A stretch of 34,590 bases of DNA from Rhodocyclaceae bacterium. Its GTDB lineage: Bacteria > Pseudomonadota > Gammaproteobacteria > Burkholderiales > Rhodocyclaceae. Positions 6,569 through 13,759 of this stretch are shown piece by piece. Both the position numbers and the translations under genes were made by a program. The DNA is taken from the NCBI GenBank assembly GCA_008080565.1, contig VIKE01000016.1:1-34590 (forward strand), in the 5' to 3' direction. How positions within the stretch are numbered: the stretch's first letter is position 1; the number at the start of each line of letters is the position of its first letter. Below the pieces are notes generated by a model. It was given only the letters and a program-made list of their open reading frames with translations, was not told the DNA's origin and ran no database searches.

Positions 6569-7981
6569 TTAATCCTCCAGAACCCAGGTATCTTTGGTAC
6601 CGCCGCCCTGCGACGAATTGACGACCAGCGACCCCTTGGTCAGCGCAACGCGGGTCAGGCCGCCCGGCACCATGTCCACACACTTGCCCGAGGACAACAC
6701 GAAGGGGCGCAGATCGAGGTGACGCGGCGCGATGCCTTCCTCGACAAAAGTCGGACAATTCGACAAAGCCAGCGTCGGCTGGGCGATGTAGCCATCAGGC
6801 TTGGCGATCAGCAACTGGCGGAAGTGCTCGATCTGCTCCTTGGTCGATGCCGGGCCGACCAGCATGCCGTAACCGCCGGCACCATGGACTTCCTTGACGA
6901 CCAGTTCGGCCAGATGATCGAGCACGTACTTGAGATCATCGGGCTTGCGGCACATGTAGGTCGGCACGTTGTTCAGTGTCGGCTCCTCGCCGAGGTAGAA
7001 ACGGATCATGTCCGGCACGTAGGGGTAGATCGACTTGTCATCGGCGACGCCGGTACCGATAGCGTTGGACAAGGTGACGTTGCCGGCTTGATAAGCCTTC
7101 AGGATACCCGGCACGCCGAGCGAAGAATCGGCGCGGAAGGCCAGCGGATCCATGTAATCGTCGTCGAGGCGGCGGTAGATGACATCGACGCGCTGCGGCC
7201 CCTGCGTTGTGCGCATGTAAACCACCTCGTCCTTGACGAAGAGATCGCGGCCTTCAACCAGCTCGACGCCCATCTGCTGGGCCAGGAAAGTGTGTTCGAA
7301 ATAGGCGCTGTTATAGGCGCCCGGGGTCAGCACGACGACAGTCGGGTTCGACACCCCCTTCGGTGCCACGGCGCGCAGCTTTTCAAGCAGCATGTCCGGG
7401 TAGTGCTGGACCGGTGCCACCTTGTGTTTGGCAAACAGTTCCGGGAAGAGGCGCATCATCATCTTGCGGTCTTCGAGCATGTACGAGACGCCGGACGGCA
7501 CGCGCAGGTTGTCTTCGAGAACGTAGAACTCGCCTTCGCCAGCACGGACGATATCGACACCGGCAATATGCGCGTAGATGTTTCCCGGCAGATCGACGCC
7601 CATCATTTCCGGGCGGAACTGAGCGTTGTTGAGCACTTGCTCGGCCGGAATCTTGCCCGCCTTGAGGATTTCCTGATCGTGATACACGTCATCCAGGAAC
7701 ATGTTGAGCGCCTTGACGCGCTGACGCAGTCCGGAGCGCAGGGATGTCCATTCGGTCGAAGGAATGACGCGCGGAATGATGTCAAAGGGAATCAGGCGCT
7801 CCTTGCCCGCCTCCTCGCCATAGACAGCAAAGGTAATACCGACCCGGTGAAAGGCCAGATCGGCCTCGGCTCGCTTGCGGGCAATTCGCTCAGGCGGCGT
7901 CGCCTTGAGCCATGAATCGTAACCCTGGTAGTGAGCTCGGACGCCACCGTTGGCGTCCATCATTTCGTTGTAGAAATTCAT
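6569..7981 (-). CDS. Circularly permuted ATP-grasp protein (DUF404/DUF407)
   Basis: This 470-residue protein matches the circularly permuted ATP-grasp type 2 family. Visible blocks are FYNEMMDANGGVRAHYQGY at the N-terminus, GITFAVYGEEAGKERLIPFDIIPR, RAGEGEFYVLEDNLRVPSG, YRRLDDDYMDPLAFR, LVVKEVHGAGGYGMLVGP and HLDLRPFVLSSG at the C-terminus. ATP-grasp enzymes form an acyl-phosphate and ligate it to an amine or thiol, so peptide-bond formation is expected, but the acceptor is unknown. It is the first gene of a two-gene operon with the alpha-E protein. No strong ribosome binding site precedes ATG 7981; an internal ATG at DANGG is possible. The roughly 200 bases upstream hold no promoter I can defend. 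Confidence 0.92.
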   Translation of the reverse strand: MNFYNEMMDANGGVRAHYQGYDSWLKATPPERIARKRAEADLAFHRVGITFAVYGEEAGKERLIPFDIIPRVIPSTEWTSLRSGLRQRVKALNMFLDDVYHDQEILKAGKIPAEQVLNNAQFRPEMMGVDLPGNIYAHIAGVDIVRAGEGEFYVLEDNLRVPSGVSYMLEDRKMMMRLFPELFAKHKVAPVQHYPDMLLEKLRAVAPKGVSNPTVVVLTPGAYNSAYFEHTFLAQQMGVELVEGRDLFVKDEVVYMRTTQGPQRVDVIYRRLDDDYMDPLAFRADSSLGVPGILKAYQAGNVTLSNAIGTGVADDKSIYPYVPDMIRFYLGEEPTLNNVPTYMCRKPDDLKYVLDHLAELVVKEVHGAGGYGMLVGPASTKEQIEHFRQLLIAKPDGYIAQPTLALSNCPTFVEEGIAPRHLDLRPFVLSSGKCVDMVPGGLTRVALTKGSLVVNSSQGGGTKDTWVLED

Positions 7982-8124
7982 ATTGGACTCGTCGCTGAGG
8001 ATGCTCTCAACGCTAATTCAGCAGGTTCCATGCCACGGAACAAAAGCGTACAAAATCAGCATATTACAATTTCATGGCACAAGAGCATGCCCCAATACAG
8101 TGCGAGGCAATTTCAATCTGGTGC

Positions 8125-8160
8125 AATAAAAAAAACCCACCGGATCGCTCCGGTGGGTTT
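8125..8160 (-). terminator. Intrinsic terminator of the thiolase gene
   Basis: AAACCCACCGGA (8133-8144) pairs perfectly with TCCGGTGGGTTT (8149-8160) around loop TCGC. Read on the minus strand the stem is followed by a run of T residues. It lies 25 bases past the thiolase stop. Confidence 0.9.
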
Positions 8161-8185
8161 CTGTACAACTGAAACGCCGAAGCGG

Positions 8186-9367
8186 TCAGGCGCGTTCGAA
8201 GATGACTGCGATACCTTGTCCGCCACCGATACACATGGTGACGAGAGCATACTTGCCGCCAATACGCTCCAGCTCGTACAGCGCCTTGGTGGCAATAAAG
8301 GCACCGGAACAGCCGACCGGGTGGCCGAGGGCGATGGCGCCGCCATTCGGGTTGGTCTTGGCCGGATCGAGACCAAGCACCTTGGAAACGGACAGGGCCT
8401 GAGCGGCAAAAGCTTCATTGGATTCGATAACATCCATCTGATCCAGGGTCAGGCCAGCCTTCTTGAGGGCCAGCTTGGTAGCCGGGATCGGGCCTTCGCC
8501 CATGATGTCGTTCGGCACGCCGGCGACGGCGTAACCGGCAATACGGGCACGGGCGGTCTGACCAGCCTTGGCGGCAACATCGGCAGCAGCCAGCACGAAG
8601 AAGGCTGCGCCATCGTTGATGCCCGAAGCATTGCCGGCGGTGACGGTACCGTCCTTCTTGAAGGCCGGCTTCATCTTGGCCAGAGATTCCATGGTCGTGC
8701 CACGCTTCAGGTGCTCATCGGTATCGAACACGACTTCGCCCTTGCGGGTCTGCTTGACGATCGGCACGATCTGCGACTTGAAGTAACCGGCATCAATGGC
8801 AGCAGCAGCACGACGCTGCGATTCGACGGCGAAGGCATCCTGGTCTTCGCGGGTGAAGCCGTGCTTGGCAGCCAGGTTTTCAGCCGTGATACCCATGTGG
8901 CCAACGCCGAACGGGTCGGTCAGCACGGCAACCATGGAGTCGATGGCCTTGGTGTCACCCATGCGGGCGCCATTGCGCAGAGCCGGCATCAGGTAAGCAG
9001 CCTTGGACATGACTTCAACGCCGCCGCCGATGCCGTAGTCGGCATCGCTCAGCATGATGTTCTGGGCGGTAGTGACGATGCCCTGCAGACCGGAGGCGCA
9101 CAGGCGGCTCACTTGCATGGCGACGGAATCCATCGACAGACCAGCCTGAATCGAGGCAACGCGGGATACGTAAGCGTAGCGGGAATCGGTCGGCATCGTG
9201 GTACCGACGGTAACGTAGTTGATGGCTTGCGGATCAACACCGGAGCGGGCAATCGCTTCCTTCATGACAATGCCGGCGAGTTCCGTGCTTTCAAAATCAG
9301 CCAGGGAACCACCAAAAGCGCCGATGGGGGAACGAACTGCGCTTAGAACGACGACATCTCTGCTCAT
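8186..9367 (-). CDS. bktB: Acetyl-CoA C-acyltransferase (BktB-like beta-ketothiolase)
   Basis: This 393-residue thiolase of the degradative/biosynthetic superfamily carries the nucleophilic Cys90 in VSRLCASGLQ, His349 in NPNGGAIALGHPVG and the acid/base Cys379 in VTMCIGGGQGIA. From memory the sequence resembles Cupriavidus BktB (for example GNASG, ESNEAFAAQAL and the GYFKSQIVPIV block), an enzyme that condenses acetyl-CoA with acyl-CoA in polyhydroxyalkanoate or beta-oxidation metabolism. AGGAG precedes the ATG. It appears monocistronic, with its own terminator and a 22-base gap from the upstream CobD/CbiB-family gene. Substrate chain-length preference cannot be read from sequence, so the symbol is tentative. 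Confidence 0.93.
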   Translation of the reverse strand: MSRDVVVLSAVRSPIGAFGGSLADFESTELAGIVMKEAIARSGVDPQAINYVTVGTTMPTDSRYAYVSRVASIQAGLSMDSVAMQVSRLCASGLQGIVTTAQNIMLSDADYGIGGGVEVMSKAAYLMPALRNGARMGDTKAIDSMVAVLTDPFGVGHMGITAENLAAKHGFTREDQDAFAVESQRRAAAAIDAGYFKSQIVPIVKQTRKGEVVFDTDEHLKRGTTMESLAKMKPAFKKDGTVTAGNASGINDGAAFFVLAAADVAAKAGQTARARIAGYAVAGVPNDIMGEGPIPATKLALKKAGLTLDQMDVIESNEAFAAQALSVSKVLGLDPAKTNPNGGAIALGHPVGCSGAFIATKALYELERIGGKYALVTMCIGGGQGIAVIFERA

Positions 9368-9389
9368 GTAAATCTCCTGTAAGAATCAA

Positions 9390-10313
9390 TCAGCCCACCA
9401 AGGTGGCAAGCCCTAACAAAAACAGCAACAACATCCACAACACAGTCGCTCGCCAGACGAGTCCGACGGCACTCTGCATGAAATCCACATCTGCCGGATC
9501 GCCCAGCCCGAGCTCGGCCCGATCAGAGACCTCAACGCCATCCACCACCGGCCGACCAAGTTGGACCCCCAATGCGCCGGCGCCGGCCGCCAGGACGATA
9601 CCAAGATCGCGGTCCGGCCATTGCGCCGGCTGGGTACGCCAGCAATAAACCGCATCCTCGAAGTCACCGACGATGGCGAAGGCCGCAGCCGTAGTCCGGG
9701 AGGGTAGCCAGTCGATCATACCGAAAACCAGCCGCGAGAATGCGGAAAAATCGCTTTGCTGGGCCATGTTTTTGGCATTCCAGCGGTCGCCAACAACGGC
9801 CGACAGCCGATAGAGCAGCGCACCACAGGGGCCTGGCAATAGAACAAACCAGAGCACGACAGCAAAGACATGGCGATGTGAGGCGGCCAGCGCCCCCTCA
9901 ATGGAGAGCCGGGCGATATCTTCCGAGCCAAGGCCGTAGGTCGATATACCTTGCCACTCGGCGAGCAACTGGCGGGCTCGCTCAAGGTCACCCAAGCGCA
10001 GGGCCAGCTGGATTTCGGTGTAGTGGTGGCTGAACTGGCGGAAGCCCATGGTCAGGTACAGCACACCAACGTTGAGCGCCCAGCCGAAAAGCGGATTCAG
10101 TGAATAGAGCAGGCCGTATGCAACGGCGAGCAGAACCACCGGCAGCAGGACGGCAAAACACCAGGCAAGTACGCCATGCCGATAAGCCCCGGCGTTGAAG
10201 CGCGATTCGATGTAATCCGCCCACGCACCTACCGGGTCGGCAACGATGCGACGGTAGTCAAGTGGTTGCAGTTGCTCGAGGAGGAAAACTGCGATGAGCG
10301 AGAGAAGACTCAT
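9390..10313 (-). CDS. CobD/CbiB-family membrane protein
   Basis: This 307-residue integral membrane protein has hydrophobic segments at the N-terminus (MSLLSLIAVFLLE), around residues 45-90, around residues 150-175 (HVFAVVLWFVLLPGPCGALLYRLSAVV) and at the C-terminus (LWMLLLFLLGLATLVG). The GPxGALLYR block and the C-terminal layout match the CobD/CbiB-AmpE superfamily. True CbiB joins aminopropanol phosphate to adenosylcobyric acid in B12 synthesis. The betaproteobacterial group usually annotated CobD/CbiB family is divergent and often lies, as here, away from other cob genes. It follows nudL at a 64-base gap. Calling it a B12 enzyme would over-reach. Confidence 0.75.
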   Translation of the reverse strand: MSLLSLIAVFLLEQLQPLDYRRIVADPVGAWADYIESRFNAGAYRHGVLAWCFAVLLPVVLLAVAYGLLYSLNPLFGWALNVGVLYLTMGFRQFSHHYTEIQLALRLGDLERARQLLAEWQGISTYGLGSEDIARLSIEGALAASHRHVFAVVLWFVLLPGPCGALLYRLSAVVGDRWNAKNMAQQSDFSAFSRLVFGMIDWLPSRTTAAAFAIVGDFEDAVYCWRTQPAQWPDRDLGIVLAAGAGALGVQLGRPVVDGVEVSDRAELGLGDPADVDFMQSAVGLVWRATVLWMLLLFLLGLATLVG

Positions 10314-10377
10314 GGGGTGCCGATGATTGCCGTATTCGGCTTATTTTCATGTATTAAAATGCCACGATACCACAAGC

Positions 10378-10974
10378 TCAAGTACCGTGGAGAAGGCCAA
10401 GGCGCTCACTCAGCGAACGGATCATGCCGGCAGTGGCGCCCCAGATGAAATAGTCGCCGTAAGGCATGGCAAAGTAATTACGCAACGCACCGCGATAATG
10501 CAGCGAATGCTGTTGGTGATTTGCCGGATCGAGCAGGAAGGCGAGCGGTACTTCGAAGACCTCGGCCACCTCGAACGGGTCTGGCCGCAAGTCGAACGGT
10601 GGCTGGACCAGTGCGACAACCGGGGTCACACGAAACCCCGTTCCCGTCCGGTACTCGGGCAGAAAACCGAGAATTTCGATGCGCTCGCGTGGCAGGCCGA
10701 TTTCTTCCTCGGTTTCGCGCAAGGCGGTGTGCGATGGAGAAAGATCCTCTGCCTCGACCCGCCCACCGGGAAAGCTGATTTGCCCGGCGTGATCGCGCAG
10801 ATGCGCCGTGCGCTGGGTGAGCAGCACCGTCTGCCCGCCATCGCGCAGGACGATCGGAAACAGCACGGCTGCCGGGGTTAGCGGCTGGTCATCGACACCA
10901 TCTTCCTGGACGAAATGTCCGCTTAGAGGCTCGGCTAACAGGCTGGCGCGCAAGCGCTCCAGATCGAGCGTCAT
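10378..10974 (-). CDS. nudL: Nudix hydrolase, CoA pyrophosphatase (NudL-like)
   Basis: This 198-residue Nudix protein has the CoA-pyrophosphatase signature LLTQRTAHLRDHAGQISFPG immediately before the Nudix box (GGRVEAEDLSPSHTALRETEEEIGL, written here only as landmarks), with the metal-binding REtEEEiG helix. GFRVTPVVALV and the C-terminal YFIWGATAGMIRSL also match the family. The expected reaction cleaves CoA and CoA derivatives to 4-phosphopantetheine plus 3',5'-ADP. Its ATG overlaps the stop of the upstream 85-codon gene by 4 bases, so the retropepsin-like gene, the small gene and nudL are probably one operon. Confidence 0.88.
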   Translation of the reverse strand: MTLDLERLRASLLAEPLSGHFVQEDGVDDQPLTPAAVLFPIVLRDGGQTVLLTQRTAHLRDHAGQISFPGGRVEAEDLSPSHTALRETEEEIGLPRERIEILGFLPEYRTGTGFRVTPVVALVQPPFDLRPDPFEVAEVFEVPLAFLLDPANHQQHSLHYRGALRNYFAMPYGDYFIWGATAGMIRSLSERLGLLHGT

Positions 10975-11228
10975 GCGGCCTTGGAATCTTCCTCGATTTC
11001 AGCGTTGACCGCAGCCAGCGCATCCTGAAGGGTTTCTTCGGACAGGTCGTTGATGGTTGTCGCAACCAGATCGGCCGACTCGATGGCGCCGACCGGCAAA
11101 CGCTTGCTGTCCATGCTGGCGATCATGACTGCCGAAGCGCCGGCGACACGCAACAGCGCCTGACGTTCGCCCATGAGCATTTCCAGTTCGTCACGCAGCA
11201 AGGCTATTTCCTGATCTTTTTGGGGCAT
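10971..11228 (-). CDS. Small acidic protein of unknown function
   Basis: This 85-residue protein has an AGGAGAG ribosome binding site before ATG 11228 and a 4-base overlap with nudL, which supports a real, translationally coupled gene. Residues 1-27 (MPQKDQEIALLRDELEMLMG and beyond) have heptad-like spacing compatible with a short coiled coil. The C-terminal third is acidic (NDLSEETLQDALAAVNAEIE). There is no signal peptide or membrane segment. I do not recognise the family. Its position downstream of the aspartic protease gene and directly before nudL is the only functional hint. Confidence 0.75.
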   Translation of the reverse strand: MPQKDQEIALLRDELEMLMGERQALLRVAGASAVMIASMDSKRLPVGAIESADLVATTINDLSEETLQDALAAVNAEIEEDSKAA

Positions 11229-11237
11229 TTCTCTCTC

Positions 11238-11900
11238 CTAGAATCTTTTTTTCAATGTCATGGTACTGCCATCGCGCTGCATTTCCATGCGGTTCAGAAA
11301 ACTCATGCCAAGTAGCGCGATCGGCATTTCGGTGGGTAGCACCACCGCCTCCACATTGTGCATGGTGACACCGCCAATTCTCACCGTGTCCAGCGGTATG
11401 CGTGTAACAACGACCGTTCCATTTGCCGTGCTCGTCAGGCCGCGCTGTCCCTGCCGGAGGTCCAGGCCGATACGCCGGGCATCGTTCGGGCCAAGCGCAA
11501 TTGTCGTGGCTCCCGTGTCGACGACGAAGCGGACGGAAGTTCCGTTTACCGTTCCAGTAGCGTAAAAATGCCCCTGCACGTCTGCCGTCATGACGATCTT
11601 GTCCGAGCCGTCGCCGCCGGAAACGCCGATGGCATGCTGACCGACGCGCAAGGGACGCTTCCTGCCGCCCACTTCGATGGTCACCTGATCGTCCTGGATA
11701 GAGACCAACTTGACTCCATCCACCGTCTTGCCAATCGGTACCGCCTGCGGCTCGCCACCGTTGATCATGAGCATCGCCTTGCTGCCCATGATCCCGGCCA
11801 GCCCGACATCCTGTGCCATTCCTGCGGCTGGCAGCAGCAACGCCAACAGCGCAAGCAGCGTAAAATGACGCTTCACTTTTCCGAATCCCAACGCCGCCAT
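11238..11900 (-). CDS. Retropepsin-like aspartic protease, secreted (TIGR02281-like)
   Basis: A signal peptide (KRHFTLLALLALLLPAAGMA) is followed by an SH3-like N-terminal part (MLMINGGEPQAVPIGKTVDG, EVGGRKRPLRVGQ) and a retropepsin domain with active-site DTG in RFVVDTGATTIALG and the downstream IALLGMSFLNRM block. This matches single-domain clan AA proteases, thought to act as periplasmic dimers; substrates are unknown. The start is uncertain: ATG at 11933, 11915 or 11900, or GTG 11876, which would leave only the signal peptide in front. ATG 11900 overlaps, on the opposite strand, the ATG of the divergent amidotransferase gene at 11899. It heads the operon with the 85-residue protein and nudL. 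Confidence 0.88.
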   Translation of the reverse strand: MAALGFGKVKRHFTLLALLALLLPAAGMAQDVGLAGIMGSKAMLMINGGEPQAVPIGKTVDGVKLVSIQDDQVTIEVGGRKRPLRVGQHAIGVSGGDGSDKIVMTADVQGHFYATGTVNGTSVRFVVDTGATTIALGPNDARRIGLDLRQGQRGLTSTANGTVVVTRIPLDTVRIGGVTMHNVEAVVLPTEMPIALLGMSFLNRMEMQRDGSTMTLKKRF

Positions 11901-12612
11901 GCACCCTGTCGCCATCTTTCGCCACTCCCCCACTGAAGGACCGGGCTATTTTGCCATATTCCTTGAGCAGCAAGGCATTCCATGGAAGCTGATTGCTCTC
12001 GACGAAGGCGCCGCGGTTCCGTTGAGCGTTGACGGTTTCTCCGGCCTTTGTTTCATGGGTGGTCCGATGAGCGTCAACGACCCGCTACCGTGGATAGAAC
12101 CCGTCTGCGCGCTGATTCGCGAAGCGGCGGCGAAAAATGTGCCGGTCATCGGCCATTGTCTCGGCGGGCAACTGATGAGCAAGGCACTCGGCGGGCAGGT
12201 CACGCGCAATCCCGTCAAGGAGATCGGCTGGAGTAGCGCACACGGTGAAGACAATGCCATCGCCCGCCACTGGCTGGGTGATTTCGCCGGCAAAAATGGC
12301 ACGGTTTTCCAGTGGCACGGCGAAACCTTCAGCATCCCGAGCGGGGCCACCCGCTTGCTGGCCAACGGTTACTGCGCCAACCAGATGTTCGTCACCGGCC
12401 CGCACCTCGCCATGCAATGCCACGTCGAAATGACGCCGGAAATGATTGCCACGTGGTGCGAACAGTGGGCCGATGAAGCGATTGCCGTCGCCGACCTGCC
12501 CAGCGCGCAGATGCCTGAAGCCATGCTGGCTGAAATTTCGGCCAAGCTGCCGGCCATGCGTCAGCTCTCGGAGCAGCTTTACTCGGTGTGGATCAAGGGC
12601 CTGGCCGGCTAA
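11899..12612 (+). CDS. Class I glutamine amidotransferase-like protein
   Basis: This 237-residue stand-alone GATase1 protein has the nucleophile Cys87 in VIGHCLGGQLMSKALGG and the His175-x-Glu177 pair in AMQCHVEMTPEM, completing the Cys-His-Glu triad. LCFMGGPMSVND forms the oxyanion-strand region. Family members resemble the glutaminase half of GMP synthase but lack a synthetase domain; some act on gamma-glutamyl compounds. The substrate is not predictable here. It is read rightward as a single gene and ends in a strong terminator. No clear ribosome binding site precedes ATG 11899, whose first bases overlap the divergent protease gene. Confidence 0.88.
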   Translation: MHPVAIFRHSPTEGPGYFAIFLEQQGIPWKLIALDEGAAVPLSVDGFSGLCFMGGPMSVNDPLPWIEPVCALIREAAAKNVPVIGHCLGGQLMSKALGGQVTRNPVKEIGWSSAHGEDNAIARHWLGDFAGKNGTVFQWHGETFSIPSGATRLLANGYCANQMFVTGPHLAMQCHVEMTPEMIATWCEQWADEAIAVADLPSAQMPEAMLAEISAKLPAMRQLSEQLYSVWIKGLAG

Positions 12613-12621
12613 ATCCGCCCA

Positions 12622-12660
12622 AGAAAAAACCGGGCTGCTCGCACAGCCCGGTTTCATTTT
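12622..12660. terminator. Bidirectional intrinsic terminator
   Basis: AAACCGGGCTG (12627-12637) pairs with CAGCCCGGTTT (12644-12654) around loop CTCGCA. A-rich sequence on the left and CATTTTT on the right allow it to work for the rightward amidotransferase gene and the convergent leftward yajQ. Confidence 0.88.
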
Positions 12661-12666
12661 TACCCG

Positions 12667-12705
12667 TTTTTTCCGGTTGACCGTAGCAAGCCCGGTTGAC
12701 CGTGG
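12667..12705 (+). repeat. Tandem copies of the CCGGTTGACCGT repeat
   Basis: TTTTTTCCGGTTGACCGTAG (12667-12686) is followed after 4 bases by CCCGGTTGACCGTGG (12691-12705). Both match the copy at 617-636. The block lies between the terminator and the yajQ stop and is not coding. Confidence 0.5.
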
Positions 12706-12713
12706 AAGGTCGC

Positions 12714-13208
12714 TTAATCCCGGAAATTACCGTACTTGATCGGAAAATCGGTAATCGACTTGGTAATCAGCGCGATGCAAGCCTGCAGATCGTCCCGCTT
12801 GGCGCCCGTGACACGCACGGTTTCGCCCTGAATCGCGGCCTGAACCTTGAGTTTGCCATCCTTGACCAGCTTGACGATTTTCTTGGCCAGATCGCTGTCG
12901 ATCCCGTCCTTGACCTTCATTTCCTGCTTCACCTTATTGCCAGAGACACTGACGATTTTCTGGTGATCCAGACGCTTGACGCTTTCCTTCTCCTTCTTTT
13001 CCATGGCCGGAAAAAGGAGATCCTTGATCTGATCAAGCTGGAAGTCTGAATCACCCCACAGGGTGATGACTTTGTCTTTCTCATTCAGCTCGACCTTGGC
13101 GGTCGTACCCTTGAAATCGTAGCGATTGTCGATCTGACGGGAGGTGACATCGATGGCGTTCTTCAACGCCACCATGTCCGCTTCGGAGGTGAAGTCAAAG
13201 CTCGGCAT
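12714..13208 (-). CDS. yajQ: YajQ family nucleotide-binding protein
   Basis: This 164-residue protein starts MPSFDFTSEADMVALKNAID and continues with RYDFKGTTAKVEL, DFQLDQIKDLLFPAMEKK and the C-terminal VRVTGAKRDDLQACIAL, all hallmarks of UPF0234/YajQ. The fold is two tandem ferredoxin-like modules. Some members bind cyclic di-GMP and act as transcriptional co-regulators; others bind tRNA or nucleotides. A diguanylate cyclase is encoded about 20 kb away in this window, but no link is shown. It is the last gene of the leftward run from DUF2788 and ppnP. Confidence 0.95.
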   Translation of the reverse strand: MPSFDFTSEADMVALKNAIDVTSRQIDNRYDFKGTTAKVELNEKDKVITLWGDSDFQLDQIKDLLFPAMEKKEKESVKRLDHQKIVSVSGNKVKQEMKVKDGIDSDLAKKIVKLVKDGKLKVQAAIQGETVRVTGAKRDDLQACIALITKSITDFPIKYGNFRD

Positions 13209-13213
13209 GGCAA

Positions 13214-13531
13214 TTATCCAAAATGGCAGACGTAGTGGTAAGCATCACCAGCAGCCACTTCAATGTCGAAGCTGGAATTGCCCGGCACGTTGAAAGACTG
13301 GCCATCGCCATAAGTCTTCCACTCGCTTTCGCCTTTGAGCTTGACGCGGCATGAACCGCCAACACCTTCCATGATTTCCGGCGCACCGGTATTGAAAGTC
13401 AGGCTCGACGGCAGGATCACGCCCACCGTCTTTTTTGTACCATCGGCCAGCACCACGGTGTGGCTGACGCACTTGCCATCGAAATAAACATTGGCTTTTT
13501 TGACCACGGAAACGTTGTCGTATTGCGACAT
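13214..13531 (-). CDS. ppnP: Pyrimidine/purine nucleoside phosphorylase
   Basis: This 105-residue single cupin domain belongs to the PpnP (YaiE, DUF1255) family. Visible blocks are [37 protein letters not shown] and the C-terminal [13 protein letters not shown] plus YHYVCHF. The family enzyme splits several nucleosides phosphorolytically to base and ribose 1-phosphate. Length and motif spacing are normal. It lies directly between the DUF2788 gene, whose stop abuts its start, and yajQ, 5 bases downstream. Confidence 0.95.
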   Translation of the reverse strand: MSQYDNVSVVKKANVYFDGKCVSHTVVLADGTKKTVGVILPSSLTFNTGAPEIMEGVGGSCRVKLKGESEWKTYGDGQSFNVPGNSSFDIEVAAGDAYHYVCHFG

Positions 13532-13756
13532 TTACATACCCCAGATTTTCTGAATGACTGATTTGGCGATGAAGCCGACCATACCGAATGCCAGCACGAA
13601 GAAAAGCACAAAGGTGCCCGTCTTGCCAGCCTTCGACTTGTAGGCGATCTCGCCAATAATGAATAACATGAAGAGGATGAAGGCGCCAACACCCCAGGTC
13701 GAGAAGAAATCTGCGATCTGTTCTTCATTCAGCCCGAATACGGTGCCGCCATCCAT
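13532..13756 (-). CDS. DUF2788 family small membrane protein
   Basis: This 74-residue protein has two predicted transmembrane helices (VGAFILFMLFIIGEIAY and GTFVLFFVLAFGMVGFIAK) joined by a short basic loop (KSKAGKTG). It matches the small DUF2788 family common in beta- and gammaproteobacteria; function is unknown. It starts 3 bases after argG and ends where ppnP begins, so it is probably co-transcribed with both. Confidence 0.85.
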   Translation of the reverse strand: MDGGTVFGLNEEQIADFFSTWGVGAFILFMLFIIGEIAYKSKAGKTGTFVLFFVLAFGMVGFIAKSVIQKIWGM

Positions 13757-13759
13757 TGA

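Noticed and set aside
6191..7915. A 574-codon open frame on the plus strand
   Set aside because: It lies entirely antisense to the well-supported alpha-E and ATP-grasp genes, and its translation shows no family motif. High G+C coding DNA often leaves such open mirror frames.
8060..8100. Sigma54-like TGGCACAAGAGCATGC upstream of the ATP-grasp gene
   Set aside because: It reads on the strand opposite to the gene, and the -12 element does not align with TTGC at the required spacing.
7931..9346. A 471-codon open frame on the plus strand, rich in Gly, Asp and His
   Set aside because: It mirrors the thiolase gene, whose catalytic Cys, His and Cys motifs are intact. The composition is what reverse-complement thiolase codons produce.
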